NCBI GenBank assembly: GCA_050289625.1
Contig: JBNKGC010000005.1
Coordinates: 1-64,000, forward strand
DNA: 64,000 nt
Direction: 5' to 3'
From: NIC37A-2 sp050289625
GTDB taxonomy: Bacteria > Myxococcota_A > Polyangia > Polyangiales > Polyangiaceae
Below the pieces are notes generated by a model that saw nothing but the letters and a program-made list of their open reading frames with translations, had not been told where the DNA came from and did not search any database. The position numbers and the translations under genes are program-made. Of the stretch, positions 17,225-25,119 are shown piece by piece; positions within the stretch are counted from its first letter, which is position 1; every line of letters starts with the position of its first letter.

Positions 17225-18079
17225 TCAGTGGAACGAGGCGTCCGGTGCGGTGGCCGTGTCGCCCGCGTCGTGTAGATCGAGCAGCGCGGGCAAACCGAGC
17301 TCGTTCAACCAAGGGAAGGGGAGCCGCCACTTTCCATGCTGGACGCTGGCGGCGGCTCGTGGCTCGAAACGCGCGGTGATCGCCGAGAACCGGATCCGGT
17401 CCTGAAGGTGATCGAGAGTGCCTGTGAGACGTTCGACCTCCAGGGTGATCCGCTGGAGCTCCTTTTCGATCTGCAGAGCGTCTTCGACCTTGTGCGCTCG
17501 CTCCAGAAGATGTTCGAGCCGCTCCCGCATCGCGCGGGCGTTCGACAGTCGAACGGAGAGATCGCGGACTTGATCGGTGACGTCTTCCGTCGAGACGGCC
17601 TGATGGATCAGCTGTCCAACTCCTTCGAGCGCGGAGAGCGCCTCCTGAAAACGTGGCGCTGGTACGCGGATCGTGATGGTCGTGTCGTCGCGCTGCTCGA
17701 GATGTCCTCCGAGCTCGACTGCGATGCGTTGGACGTCATCGATCGCCTCCTCGATTTGGTAGGAAGCCAGGTGAAGCTCAGCTCGATAAATCAGAAGGGG
17801 GCCGCCGGAGTTTTCCTCCACGGCAGCCTCGGGGGCCGACTTGGCTTGCCTCGCAGGGGGGGCGGCCGGGACGCCGGCAGTCGAGGCTCGGGGCTCGGAC
17901 TGCATTGCGTCACTGGGAGTCGCGTCTGCCGCTGCGAACACGGATTCCGCTGGGGGTTCAGCAGCGGAACCGCCCATTGCGCAGCCGGCGGTTCCCAAAA
18001 GAACCCAGAGGAGGAAGACGAGCAGGTTTCTCGACGAGAGGGTGCTCGCGATTGAACCGAGTGGCGTTGGTCGAATCAT
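17225..18079 (-). CDS. DUF4349-like lipoprotein
   Basis: 284 residues. An N-terminal signal with lipobox GTAGC is followed by an Ala/Pro/Ser linker, then a domain (about 95-240) with the DUF4349 layout: YRAELHLASYQIEEAIDDV, RVPAPRFQEALSAL, VSTEDVTDQVRDLSVRL, and a coiled-coil stretch (RMRERLEHLLERAHKVED-like) ending ITARFEP. The C-terminal hydrophobic segment usual in the family is weak or absent. The ATG at 18079 is chosen because GGAGGAG lies about 8 bases upstream; GTG 18088 is too close to it. Probably an envelope protein; molecular role unknown. Confidence 0.8.
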   Translation of the reverse strand: MIRPTPLGSIASTLSSRNLLVFLLWVLLGTAGCAMGGSAAEPPAESVFAAADATPSDAMQSEPRASTAGVPAAPPARQAKSAPEAAVEENSGGPLLIYRAELHLASYQIEEAIDDVQRIAVELGGHLEQRDDTTITIRVPAPRFQEALSALEGVGQLIHQAVSTEDVTDQVRDLSVRLSNARAMRERLEHLLERAHKVEDALQIEKELQRITLEVERLTGTLDHLQDRIRFSAITARFEPRAAASVQHGKWRLPFPWLNELGLPALLDLHDAGDTATAPDASFH

Positions 18080-18432
18080 GGCGTTCACTCCTCCAACGCG
18101 GACCTCCCCGCGGGCTTACACGGTGCCGCAGAAATTCGTCCATCCGCTTGCCGAGTGGTCCTCGTGCCGCCCGCTGGGACTGGTCGAGCCAGACGGGCAA
18201 AGAAATGGGTCGCTCGTCAGGCCCCGCTGTCCGAGCGACGTTGGGTGCCGGGGTGCTTCGTGACGCGCCGAGGCCCTGGCGAGCCCCCGGAGGCGTGCAG
18301 GGACCAGAAACGGGCGTCCAGAACGGAGCTTTCTTGGCTCTCACTGAGCGGGAGTCTCCTGCGGTAGCGTTCGCCCCGTCTCCTGATTACGTTGCGAAAC
18401 GTGGGAACGACGACTCGCGCTCGGTGTCGGAC
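18080..18432. other. Divergent intergenic region
   Basis: About 350 bases separate the divergent DUF4349-like and MutS-family genes. The frame upstream of the MutS start stays open, but codon use is not convincing and the protein homology starts later. I see no clear promoter boxes, repeats or RNA gene. Confidence 0.5.
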
Positions 18433-20190
18433 ATGACGGTGCGCCCGGACATCCTTCACGCCGAGCCCACGCCGCGTCGAGACACGGCGGCTCTCCATCA
18501 GGCGCTCGTCTTCGCCTTCGCGAGCGGAGGAGGGGAAGACGCGATCATCGACGCCAGCCGACTCAACGTGCTCGCCCCGAGCGACTGGGAAGCCGACTGC
18601 TTCGCCGGAGACCTCTTTTTGAAGGAGCTCGTCGATTACGCCATGCGCGTGGCTGCGGGCGGGCAGGTCTACGAGATCGACCGCAAACACATGCGGGCTC
18701 TCCTCTCGGCGCCTCCGGCCGAGCGGCGGCACACGAATTTTCGCCAAGCGGTGCTTCAGGAGCTCGGTGAGCGACCGGAGCTCCGGGAGAGTCTGGAGGC
18801 GGTCTACGTCCAGCTCCGGCAGCTTCGGACGACACTCGCCGGAGCGGAGACGATGCGTAGCCGGGTTGCCGGGACACAGCGGCGCATCGACATCTTGCAG
18901 GCCGTGCGCCGTGCCATCGACACGCTGGCGAGCTCATTTCTCGGTGCGACCTCGGGTCTGAAGCGCCTTCGAAGCTTTGGCCTCGAGCTGACGGAGTCGA
19001 CGGCGTACAAGCGACTGACGCAGTTGCTCGACTTCGAAAACAGCCGAGCGACGCTCGATAGCCGTCTTCAGGTCGGCTACGACGGCACCCTCCGGCGCTT
19101 CGAGATCGTCCGCGTTTCCGAAGCGGAGCATTCGTCGTTCTCATCGAGCGGTTTCGGCCGCTTCGTGCGCCGCGTGATTTCCCTCCTCAAGGGCTACCGC
19201 TTTTCGGAAGACGACATCGTGGCGAGGCTCTTGGACGAGGTCTTCTCTCAGCTCGAGGAAGCTCTGTTCGTCCTTCTGCCGTTGATCTCGGAGCTCGAAT
19301 TCTATCTCGCGGCGCTCGGGTTCCGCGATCTGGCCAAGCGGCACGGACTCGAGGTTTGTTTGCCGGAGTTTGCCGATGCAGACGCCGGAGAAGCCCAGAG
19401 TCAGGACGTCGGGCGCGAGCTCCGCCGACTCTTCAACCCGTGGCTCCTCGCCCAGCGGGGCGAAGCACCCGTGCCCACGGACATCGATCAGGTGCACGCG
19501 CGCTCGATCGTCATCGTGACGGGACCGAATTCGGGGGGAAAGACGCGAGTGCTGCAAGCGCTCGCGGTTACCCAGCTGCTCGGGCAGTGCGGTTTTTACG
19601 TGCCGGCCGAGAGCGCGCGTCTCACCTGGACCAGCGGCATGTTCCTGTCCCTCCTCGAACACGTCAGTGCTGATCAGGAGGAAGGCCGGCTCGGTATGGA
19701 GCTGCTCCGGATTCGTCGGGTGTTCGAGACCTCGGCGGTAGGAGCCCTCATCATCCTCGACGAGCTGTGCTCGGGCACGAATCCGTCGGAGGGCGAGGAG
19801 ATGTTCCAGCTAGTGCTGTCGCTGCTCGAGGAGCTTTCACCTCAGGTGTTCATCAGCACCCACTTCCTCGACTTCGCTCTGCGCTTGACCGAGCGCCAGG
19901 GCAAGGCGCCGCTCGAGTTCTTGCAGGTGGAGCTGGACGAGCGGGAGCTCCCCACCTACCAGTTCGTTGCGGGCGTGGCGAAGACCTCTCTGGCTCGAAA
20001 GACTGCGGCGCGTCTCGGAGTCACGCGAGAAGAGCTGCTTTCGTTGGTCGAACGCCAAAAGCGATCCCACGAACACCGAAGCGGAACCCCTTCGAGCGGG
20101 TCGGTCCCGGCTGGTCCCCGGGTGCGGAGCGATCAGTCCTCTTCGGACGGATCGGGTGGCGACGCGCCGATCTTGAGGCGGTCGCCGTGA
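18433..20190 (+). CDS. MutS-family ATPase (MutS-like, not MutS1/MutS2)
   Basis: 585 residues. The C-terminal part is a MutS-type ATPase: Walker A GPNSGGKT (about 364-371), Walker B LIILDEL, then STH. The N-terminal half is helical and corresponds to the lever/clamp region. The mismatch-recognition domain I of MutS and the Smr endonuclease of MutS2 are both absent. Such short MutS relatives have no agreed function. The ATG at 18433 is used; upstream in-frame GTGs exist. The gene converges on dinB and overlaps it by 58 bases, with both reading frames intact. Confidence 0.85.
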   Translation: MTVRPDILHAEPTPRRDTAALHQALVFAFASGGGEDAIIDASRLNVLAPSDWEADCFAGDLFLKELVDYAMRVAAGGQVYEIDRKHMRALLSAPPAERRHTNFRQAVLQELGERPELRESLEAVYVQLRQLRTTLAGAETMRSRVAGTQRRIDILQAVRRAIDTLASSFLGATSGLKRLRSFGLELTESTAYKRLTQLLDFENSRATLDSRLQVGYDGTLRRFEIVRVSEAEHSSFSSSGFGRFVRRVISLLKGYRFSEDDIVARLLDEVFSQLEEALFVLLPLISELEFYLAALGFRDLAKRHGLEVCLPEFADADAGEAQSQDVGRELRRLFNPWLLAQRGEAPVPTDIDQVHARSIVIVTGPNSGGKTRVLQALAVTQLLGQCGFYVPAESARLTWTSGMFLSLLEHVSADQEEGRLGMELLRIRRVFETSAVGALIILDELCSGTNPSEGEEMFQLVLSLLEELSPQVFISTHFLDFALRLTERQGKAPLEFLQVELDERELPTYQFVAGVAKTSLARKTAARLGVTREELLSLVERQKRSHEHRSGTPSSGSVPAGPRVRSDQSSSDGSGGDAPILRRSP

Positions 20191-21413
20191 GTGATCTTTT
20201 TCGGTCCCTCGATTCCGCGCCTCACGGAGCCCTCGCCGAACCGTTCCTGAATGGCATCCATCGCGGTTCCAAGGGCTCGTGCTCGAGCCGTGCCGTCCGA
20301 CGAGCGCGGTGACTCGAATAGCTCGAGCTGTACGGTGTGGGACGCCTCGAGCGCTGACAGGGTAACCCCGAGGAGGCGAACGGGCTCCTCGATGCCAGCC
20401 CGTGCCCAAAGCTCCAGAGCGACACGACGGATCACCGCCCCGTCGTCCGTCGGCTCGTGGAGCGTTTCGCTGCGACTGAGTAGGGGATAGATGGGTTCGC
20501 CTTGCTCGGTGGTGCGCGACTGTCGACGGCCGCGACGTCTCGAAAGCTTGATCCGCAGGGTGATCGTGCGACCGCGAAAGCCGGCGCGCCGGGCTCGCCG
20601 GGCGACCGCTTCCGCGTGAGCGGTGATGGACGAGGCGATCCGATCCGGATCGTCGACGTCGCTCTCGAAGGTTGCTTCTTCGCCGATGGACCTGGGAGCT
20701 CGCGAGCTTTCGACGGGCCGGTCGTCGATGCCACGAGCTCGCCGCGCGAGCTCCTCCGCTCGATCTCCCACGACGGCGCGGAGTCGGGCGGGGGTCGCTC
20801 GGGCGATATCCCCGATCAGGCGCAAGCCGTGCTGCACGAGGAGTTTTTCGGTCTGAGGTCCAATGCCCCACAGCTTGCGGACGGATAGCGGAGCCAAGAG
20901 CGCCTCGACTTCCTCCGAGTGGACCAACGAAAGTCCGTCGGGTTTGCAGAGGCCGCAGGCGAGTTTGGCAACGAGCTTGTTCGGACCGATCCCGACGGAC
21001 ACCACGAGCTCGGTTTCCTCGTAGACTCGGCGCTTGATGCGTTGGCCGATTTCCCAAGGATCTCCGAACAGCCCGAGGGAGCCGGTGATGTCGAGGAACG
21101 CCTCGTCCAGCGCCAGGGGTTCGATCTGGTCGGTGACTTCGGCGAAAACCCGCCGCACCTGGGCGCTCACGCGGGAGTACTTCTGCATGTCGCCTCCCAC
21201 GAAGATCCCCTGGGGACAGAGCTCTCGGGCGCGAAAACCCGGCATCGCCGAACGAACGCCGAACTCGCGAGCCTCGTAGGAGGCTGCGGAGACCACGCCA
21301 CGCGGCGAGTTGGCTCCGACGATCACCGGTTTGCCGCGGAACTCCGGATGATCTCGCTGCTCCACCGACGCGTAGAACGCGTCCATGTCGGCGTGCAGGA
21401 TCCAACGGGTCAC
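20133..21413 (-). CDS. dinB: DNA polymerase IV (Y-family)
   Basis: 426 residues. Family Y motifs are present: HADMDAFYASVEQRD with the metal-binding Asp, the PVIVG and SYEAREFGVRSAMP palm/finger motifs, LALDEAFLDITG with the catalytic Asp-Glu, VSVGIGPNKLVAKLA, and the helix-hairpin-helix RKLWGIGPQT. A little-finger domain follows (about 240-345). The C-terminus is basic/acidic with no obvious clamp-binding peptide. It would do error-prone translesion synthesis. GTG 21413 overlaps the stop of the dipeptidase gene, suggesting translational coupling. The 3' end overlaps the convergent MutS-family gene. Confidence 0.92.
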   Translation of the reverse strand: MTRWILHADMDAFYASVEQRDHPEFRGKPVIVGANSPRGVVSAASYEAREFGVRSAMPGFRARELCPQGIFVGGDMQKYSRVSAQVRRVFAEVTDQIEPLALDEAFLDITGSLGLFGDPWEIGQRIKRRVYEETELVVSVGIGPNKLVAKLACGLCKPDGLSLVHSEEVEALLAPLSVRKLWGIGPQTEKLLVQHGLRLIGDIARATPARLRAVVGDRAEELARRARGIDDRPVESSRAPRSIGEEATFESDVDDPDRIASSITAHAEAVARRARRAGFRGRTITLRIKLSRRRGRRQSRTTEQGEPIYPLLSRSETLHEPTDDGAVIRRVALELWARAGIEEPVRLLGVTLSALEASHTVQLELFESPRSSDGTARARALGTAMDAIQERFGEGSVRRGIEGPKKITHGDRLKIGASPPDPSEED

Positions 21414-22519
21414 ACTCGAGGGGTACCAGAGCTCGGGTCGCCGCGCAGCGCCTCTACCACGCGGAGGAAATTGGCCCCGAGAATCTTCTGGATCGCCTCG
21501 GTGCGAAAACCCCGGCGCAGCATGATGTCCACGAGGCGTGGCAGCTCGAGGCAGGTGGGCATGTCGCGGGGCGTGAAGATGGCGCCGTCCCAATCGCTCC
21601 CCAGAGAGGCGTGGTCCTCGCCGATGACCCGCACCACGTGCTCGAGGTGGTCGACCACCGTTTCCGCTCGGCCAAAAAAAGCCGGATCGCCCAGGAACGG
21701 TGCGTGGTACATGATGCCGACCGTGCCTCCGCTGGCCGCGACGGCCCGAAGCTGTGCGTCGTCGATGTTGCGCCAGTGCTCGTGGACTCCACAGACACCC
21801 GTGTGAGTGACCAGGAGGGGGAGGGAGCGGTCGTGGACCGCGACCGCGTCCCAAAACCCTCGGCGCGAGACGTGCGCGAGATCCACCCCGATTCGAAGCT
21901 CGTTCAGGCGCTCGACGAACTCACAACCAAAACGACTGAGCCCATCGTCGACGAGCCCGCGAGCCGGCGCGCTCGTGCGGCCAATGCGGGAGTTCGTGAG
22001 GTGCAGCAAAGTGATGCGCACGACCCAATCCGCGCACCGGGAAAGCTCGTCGAGCCCCGCGTCAAAGGCGTTACCACCTTGAATGCCGATGAAGGCGCCG
22101 TGCTTGCCCCGGCTTCGCGCAGCCCGATAGTCCGCTGCGCTCCGCACGACTGCATAGTGCTCCTCGGCGTCGGCGAACAGGTCCCGCAGCTGGCGCAAGC
22201 TCTCGGAGAACGCTTCGGGACGATCTTCTCGCGGGCGGGCCGGATTGGTCGTGATGATCCACGTGCCGCCGGTGACCCCCGCCTCGAGCAGGCGCGGAAA
22301 GTCCGCTTGACCGAAGAGAAGCGCCCGTGACAGCCCCGGTCCGTGACGACGACGGAGGTCGTAGCCCACGCTTCGATGGAAGCTGAACGACTCGATGTGG
22401 AGGTCAATGACGTCGGAGGCGAGGTAGAGCTCCGAAGCCTCTCGAGAAATCCCGAGGCCTTCGACTTGGGATTCGACCGAGGGGGGCGACCAGGGGCCGA
22501 GCGCAGTCACGACATGCAT
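21410..22519 (-). CDS. M19-type (renal dipeptidase-like) protein with altered metal ligands
   Basis: 369 residues. The fold landmarks of membrane dipeptidases are visible: VIDLHIES near the start, IGIQGG, DLAHVSRRGF, LLVTHTGVCGVHEHWRN and LGSDWDG. Two of the usual zinc ligands are changed: the HxD motif reads HIE, and the bridging Glu of the GIEGG motif is Gln (codon CAA). Both later His are kept. It may bind one metal or hydrolyse another substrate. Upstream in-frame sequence from GTG 22648 would add a basic, hydrophobic leader, so a membrane-anchored form is possible. It overlaps the dinB start by 3 bases. Confidence 0.82.
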   Translation of the reverse strand: MHVVTALGPWSPPSVESQVEGLGISREASELYLASDVIDLHIESFSFHRSVGYDLRRRHGPGLSRALLFGQADFPRLLEAGVTGGTWIITTNPARPREDRPEAFSESLRQLRDLFADAEEHYAVVRSAADYRAARSRGKHGAFIGIQGGNAFDAGLDELSRCADWVVRITLLHLTNSRIGRTSAPARGLVDDGLSRFGCEFVERLNELRIGVDLAHVSRRGFWDAVAVHDRSLPLLVTHTGVCGVHEHWRNIDDAQLRAVAASGGTVGIMYHAPFLGDPAFFGRAETVVDHLEHVVRVIGEDHASLGSDWDGAIFTPRDMPTCLELPRLVDIMLRRGFRTEAIQKILGANFLRVVEALRGDPSSGTPRV

Positions 22520-22651
22520 GGCAACACCGACCGCGACGAGAGGAAAGCAAAACGGCAGGGCGGCGCTCCGGCTTCGCCGGCGGTACTTCGCCGACGGAAA
22601 GACGCTCCGACTCTCCCGGTCGAATGGGCCGCTGGAAGGCCGGCCCACGAG

Positions 22652-22677
22652 GGGCGGCCAGGTTCGGTTGGCCGCCC
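22652..22677 (-). terminator. Hairpin, possible terminator
   Basis: A perfect 9-bp stem (GGGCGGCCA, 22652-22660, with TGGCCGCCC, 22669-22677) encloses an 8-base loop 14 bases after the ribbon-helix-helix stop. There is no T run, so termination is only likely, not certain. Confidence 0.45.
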
Positions 22678-22691
22678 GCTTGCTCAGCCCC

Positions 22692-22988
22692 TCAGATCCC
22701 CTTCGGGACGCTGTCGAGATTCACTTCGCCCAACGCGTAGCGGATGAGCGCGCTGCGATTCGCTTTCGTCATGCCGCGCGCTTTGAGCGCGTCGACCATG
22801 TCGTCGAGGCGGGCCAGGTCCTTCGTGTACATCGAGATGCAGATCACCTTGTAGTGAGTCGGCTTCTCGGCCTTTCGGCGGGGTGCATCGGCGTCGCCTT
22901 CCGAGGCCGGGTAGTAGCTCGACGACAGCATGTCGTTCGAGTTCAGCACCTTCGCGGTCGCCTGCTGGTAGTCCGTCTGATCGCTCAT
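22692..22988 (-). CDS. Ribbon-helix-helix-like small protein
   Basis: 98 residues. After a flexible first third, YKVICISMYTKDLARLDDMV could form the beta strand and first helix of a ribbon-helix-helix fold, and TKANRSALIRYAL the second helix. This resembles CopG/MetJ-type DNA-binding proteins. The strand is followed by a single conserved-looking helix pair and no further domain. ATG 22988 has AGGAGG 4 bases upstream; the ATG directly before it is too close to the ribosome site. The target is unknown. No toxin gene lies next to it, so it is not called an antitoxin. Confidence 0.7.
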   Translation of the reverse strand: MSDQTDYQQATAKVLNSNDMLSSSYYPASEGDADAPRRKAEKPTHYKVICISMYTKDLARLDDMVDALKARGMTKANRSALIRYALGEVNLDSVPKGI

Positions 22989-23435
22989 CATGCCTCCTCG
23001 GGGCTGAGCCAACAGCGGCTCGCCTCCCGCGCAAGTGAGAACTCGGATGTCACGGGTGACCCGGCTGGGCCAAGTTTGTGGGCCGAGAGTCGCCGCTTCG
23101 ACTCGAGCCGTTTCGCGGAAAACCCGAGGCAGCGACCTCGGTGCGCAGGAACAAAGCGAGGCCAAAGGCCGACACGCGGAAAACCGCCGGCGAGCAAGCC
23201 CCATTGCGAGCCGCCGGATTTTTCTGGCGGACTGTGGGGTGAGCAACTGTCTTGACCCGGGGGGCAGGGCCGCCCCCCAAGTCACAACAGACCTCACAGC
23301 TCGGAACCAACCGAGGCACGCGAAGGCGAAGCCCGCAGGGCGCAGCCTGAGGAGTGACGAGGCCGCCGCAGCACCGCCGCCGACCATGTGGGAGGCGCCG
23401 GAGCGCAGCGGGACCGTGGGGTGAGGAGCCCGAAT
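22989..23435. other. Intergenic region containing the dispersed repeat
   Basis: Apart from the repeat (23397-23471, which runs into the next gene) it has a second G/C-only hairpin, GGGGGGC and GCCCCCC at 23259-23265 and 23272-23278, similar to the second hairpin of the repeat. The two may be the ends of one longer element of about 215 bases. No gene is supported. Confidence 0.5.
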
Positions 23436-23471
23436 TCACTTCGGGCGACGAGGGGGGCGGGTCGGCCCCCC
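23397..23471. repeat. Dispersed structured repeat, copy 2
   Basis: It matches 1-75 base for base over most of its length. The first stem differs: CCCGAA (23429-23434) pairs with TTCGGG (23440-23445) around the same TTCAC loop. Four of six base pairs differ from copy 1 and every one is compensated. The second, G/C-only hairpin follows at 23452-23470. It overlaps the last codons and stop of the receiver gene. Confidence 0.75.
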
Positions 23472-23939
23472 TGAAAAATCAGCCGAGCCAGGTTCACTTC
23501 CGGTGGCTCGGAGTGAGTCGTCGCGGGCCCGGGGCGAGGATCGCACTTCGGATGAAGGCGGGACGGTGGCCGGCCGTGTCTTGCAGAGGGCAGTGTCGAT
23601 GGCGTCGGCCACGGCTCGCGCGCCGCTCGCCTTCGAAACGAATTCTCCGAGAAGGCGCGCCGCCTGCTGCTCTTCAGAGTCGGTGGTACCCGAGAAAAAA
23701 ACCACGGGAGACCGGGCGGTCGCCTCGAACAGTGCTCGCGCCACTTCGAGGCCGCTGCCGTCCGGCAGATGGAGGTCGAGGACGAGGGCGTCGAAGGTCT
23801 CCGGACGGGCAGTGGCACCGGTCTTGGTTGACTCCACGATGACCCGGTACCCGCGCGCCTTGAGTCGTCGTCGCACGACGTGCGCGACGGTTCGGTCGTC
23901 TTCCACGACCAGAATGAGTGGGGCGGGGTCGGGGGTCAT
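23436..23939 (-). CDS. Single-domain response regulator
   Basis: 167 residues. The receiver domain fills about 5-125: VVEDD, phosphoacceptor Asp in LVLDLHLPDGSG, Thr/Ser in FFSGTTD and Lys in EFVSKASG. There is no output domain; a basic Pro/Ser/Arg tail follows. The last twelve or so codons (SGGPTRPPRRPK) lie inside the dispersed repeat, so the repeat supplied the present C-terminus and stop codon. No histidine kinase is adjacent. The downstream polytopic membrane gene is 45 bases upstream on the same strand. Confidence 0.85.
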   Translation of the reverse strand: MTPDPAPLILVVEDDRTVAHVVRRRLKARGYRVIVESTKTGATARPETFDALVLDLHLPDGSGLEVARALFEATARSPVVFFSGTTDSEEQQAARLLGEFVSKASGARAVADAIDTALCKTRPATVPPSSEVRSSPRARDDSLRATGSEPGSADFSGGPTRPPRRPK

Positions 23940-23984
23940 GGTCGAGATCCCAAAAGCCGCGTTAGTGGTTTCGGCATGCGCAGC

Positions 23985-25112
23985 CTAGCAGTTTTCGTCG
24001 GCCGACCGTTCGGCTTTCTCCGGGGCTCGGGGGGTGGAAGCTTGCCAAGGAGTTTCGGCGCCGAGAGCTGCAATCGTCAACGCTACGGCCATCAGGGGCA
24101 GGTCGGGCGCCCGCGAAGCGAGCAGTGACAGGCACACGACGGTACGGAGTCGCGGCGACGACGAGCGATCGAGGAGCGCCCAGGCTGCGCCCCCAAGCGC
24201 AAGAACGTTGACGAAGTGAACCCCGGCCTCGGGCACGAAGGGCAGTGGGGGGCGGTTCAGGGTGCTCAGACTGCGAGCGACGAGAACCTGCCACGAGGGG
24301 CTGGCAGCCGTGCTTTGAACGGCGATCCACGCCAGAAGGAGTGCGATGGCTAGAAACGCCCGCATCGAGAGTCGGGAGCGTCCGCTGCTTCGGGCCAGAG
24401 GCCAGAGGGCGAAGACCACGAGCGCGAGGTTCAACGCCCACGCCAGGGTGGCGAGCCCGGCAGCGTACGGACGCTCGACGACGACGAGTGGGTCTTGGGC
24501 GAACCACGCCACGAGTCGACTCAGACCCGAGGTCGTCGCGACGAGCCCGGCGAGGATGAGAAGTCGGCCTTCCAGATCGCGCCCTCGGAAGATCGAAACG
24601 CTGCCGGACGTGAGCGCCAAGAGCGCCGCGGAACCGGTCATCGCGAGAGTGGCCCCCGGTGGCAGGCTGTCCACCGTGGCGTTCATCAACAGCGTGAGCG
24701 TCACCGCGCTCAGCGGGATGCTGATGGCTCGGATGAACGGGCTGACCTGACGAGACCGCAACAGAGTGATCTCGAGGTGCACCACCAAGGGCATACTGAG
24801 CAACCCGCTCGCTTGAGATAGAAACGCGGACAGTCCCGCCACGAAGTCGATGAACTTCGAGATCCCACTGAGTGTTCCGCGCAGGCCTGGCGACAGCACG
24901 AGGGCGAGGACCATGCTCGCGAAGGTCAGGGTCGCCCAGCCGAGCATGGCACCGGGTGGCACGTGCACGAACCCGCTCGAGGGGCTGCTGCGTTCAGGCC
25001 CTGACGCTCCGCCCTCCGGAACCGAGGGCGACTCCTGGGTGTGGGCCTCGGGAGGCGAGTCCCCGTGATCGCCGTCGCCGGCTCGACCAACGCCGTCTGC
25101 GCTGCTCGTCAC
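23985..25112 (-). CDS. Polytopic membrane protein, unknown
   Basis: 375 residues. After a polar, probably disordered N-terminus come about eight to ten hydrophobic segments, for example LGWATLTFASMVLALVL, TLTLLMNATV and FLAIALLLAWIAV. No transporter or enzyme signature was recognised. GTG 25112 is preferred: it has GAGG about 5 bases upstream and avoids the TonB-like gene, whose stop lies 7 bases upstream. An ATG at 25208 would overlap that gene by 89 bases. Co-transcription with the TonB-like gene is likely. Confidence 0.68.
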   Translation of the reverse strand: MTSSADGVGRAGDGDHGDSPPEAHTQESPSVPEGGASGPERSSPSSGFVHVPPGAMLGWATLTFASMVLALVLSPGLRGTLSGISKFIDFVAGLSAFLSQASGLLSMPLVVHLEITLLRSRQVSPFIRAISIPLSAVTLTLLMNATVDSLPPGATLAMTGSAALLALTSGSVSIFRGRDLEGRLLILAGLVATTSGLSRLVAWFAQDPLVVVERPYAAGLATLAWALNLALVVFALWPLARSSGRSRLSMRAFLAIALLLAWIAVQSTAASPSWQVLVARSLSTLNRPPLPFVPEAGVHFVNVLALGGAAWALLDRSSSPRLRTVVCLSLLASRAPDLPLMAVALTIAALGAETPWQASTPRAPEKAERSADENC

Positions 25113-25119
25113 CGTCGCC

